Shown one piece after another: positions 5,345 through 5,367 of a stretch of 5,367 bases of DNA. Origin of the DNA: Phycisphaerales bacterium UBA1926 (lineage in GTDB: Bacteria; Planctomycetota; Phycisphaerae; Phycisphaerales; UBA1924); NCBI GenBank assembly GCA_002337215.1, contig DDFO01000045.1, forward strand, positions 321 through 5,687. Reading direction: 5' to 3'. The first letter of the stretch is position 1; every line of letters starts with the position of its first letter. The translations under genes and the position numbers were made by a program. The notes beneath the pieces were generated by a model. That model ran no database searches. It saw only the letters and a list, made by a program, of their open reading frames with translations, and was not told the DNA's origin.

Positions 5345-5367
5345 CACGAGGCACGAGGCACGAGGCA
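5345..5367. repeat. CACGAGG heptamer tandem repeat, cut by window edge
   Basis: Three perfect head-to-tail copies of CACGAGG (5345-5351, 5352-5358, 5359-5365) are followed by CA of a fourth at the window edge. They begin five bases after the glgP stop codon. The total array length is unknown. It shows no dyad symmetry, so it is not a terminator by itself. Confidence 0.75.

Overview
The window is GC-rich, densely coding DNA, most likely from a planctomycete of the Phycisphaerae/Phycisphaerales group. The main clue is the C-terminus of the secreted protein at 1504-2466. It is a Cys-bracketed pair of dockerin-like calcium loops (CPADLDLTG... then ADLDGDNDVDLADV...GCE), a style of tail common on exported proteins of that group. 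The assignment is by recognition and has no phylogenetic marker behind it.

Layout from left to right. At 1-149 (minus) is the N-terminal part of accB, the biotin carboxyl carrier protein of acetyl-CoA carboxylase, cut by the window edge. At 207-1361 (minus) is a complete M24B (Xaa-Pro) metallopeptidase, 57 bp upstream of accB and probably co-transcribed with it. Next comes a good intrinsic-terminator-like hairpin (1431-1462), then an exported beta-propeller protein with the dockerin-like tail (1504-2466, minus). A 211-bp non-coding gap follows, then a LuxR-type HTH regulator (2678-3499, minus). A 119-bp divergent intergenic region holds three successive inverted repeats. It separates the regulator from glgP (3619-5340, plus), a short-form GT35 alpha-glucan phosphorylase. 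The last 23 bases are a CACGAGG heptamer tandem repeat that runs off the window.

Functionally these look like three or four independent transcription units: lipid-precursor synthesis plus peptide turnover (accB and peptidase), a secreted or cell-surface protein of unknown role, a transcriptional regulator, and glycogen breakdown. The regulator/glgP pair is the only arrangement suggesting a dedicated regulatory link, and that is inference from divergent orientation and the palindromes between them. I found no CRISPR array, transposase, tRNA, rRNA or prophage signal. I do not see a convincing novel system. The points most worth a second look are the structured glgP leader, the possibly leaderless peptidase start, the dockerin-like secreted protein and the heptamer repeat.
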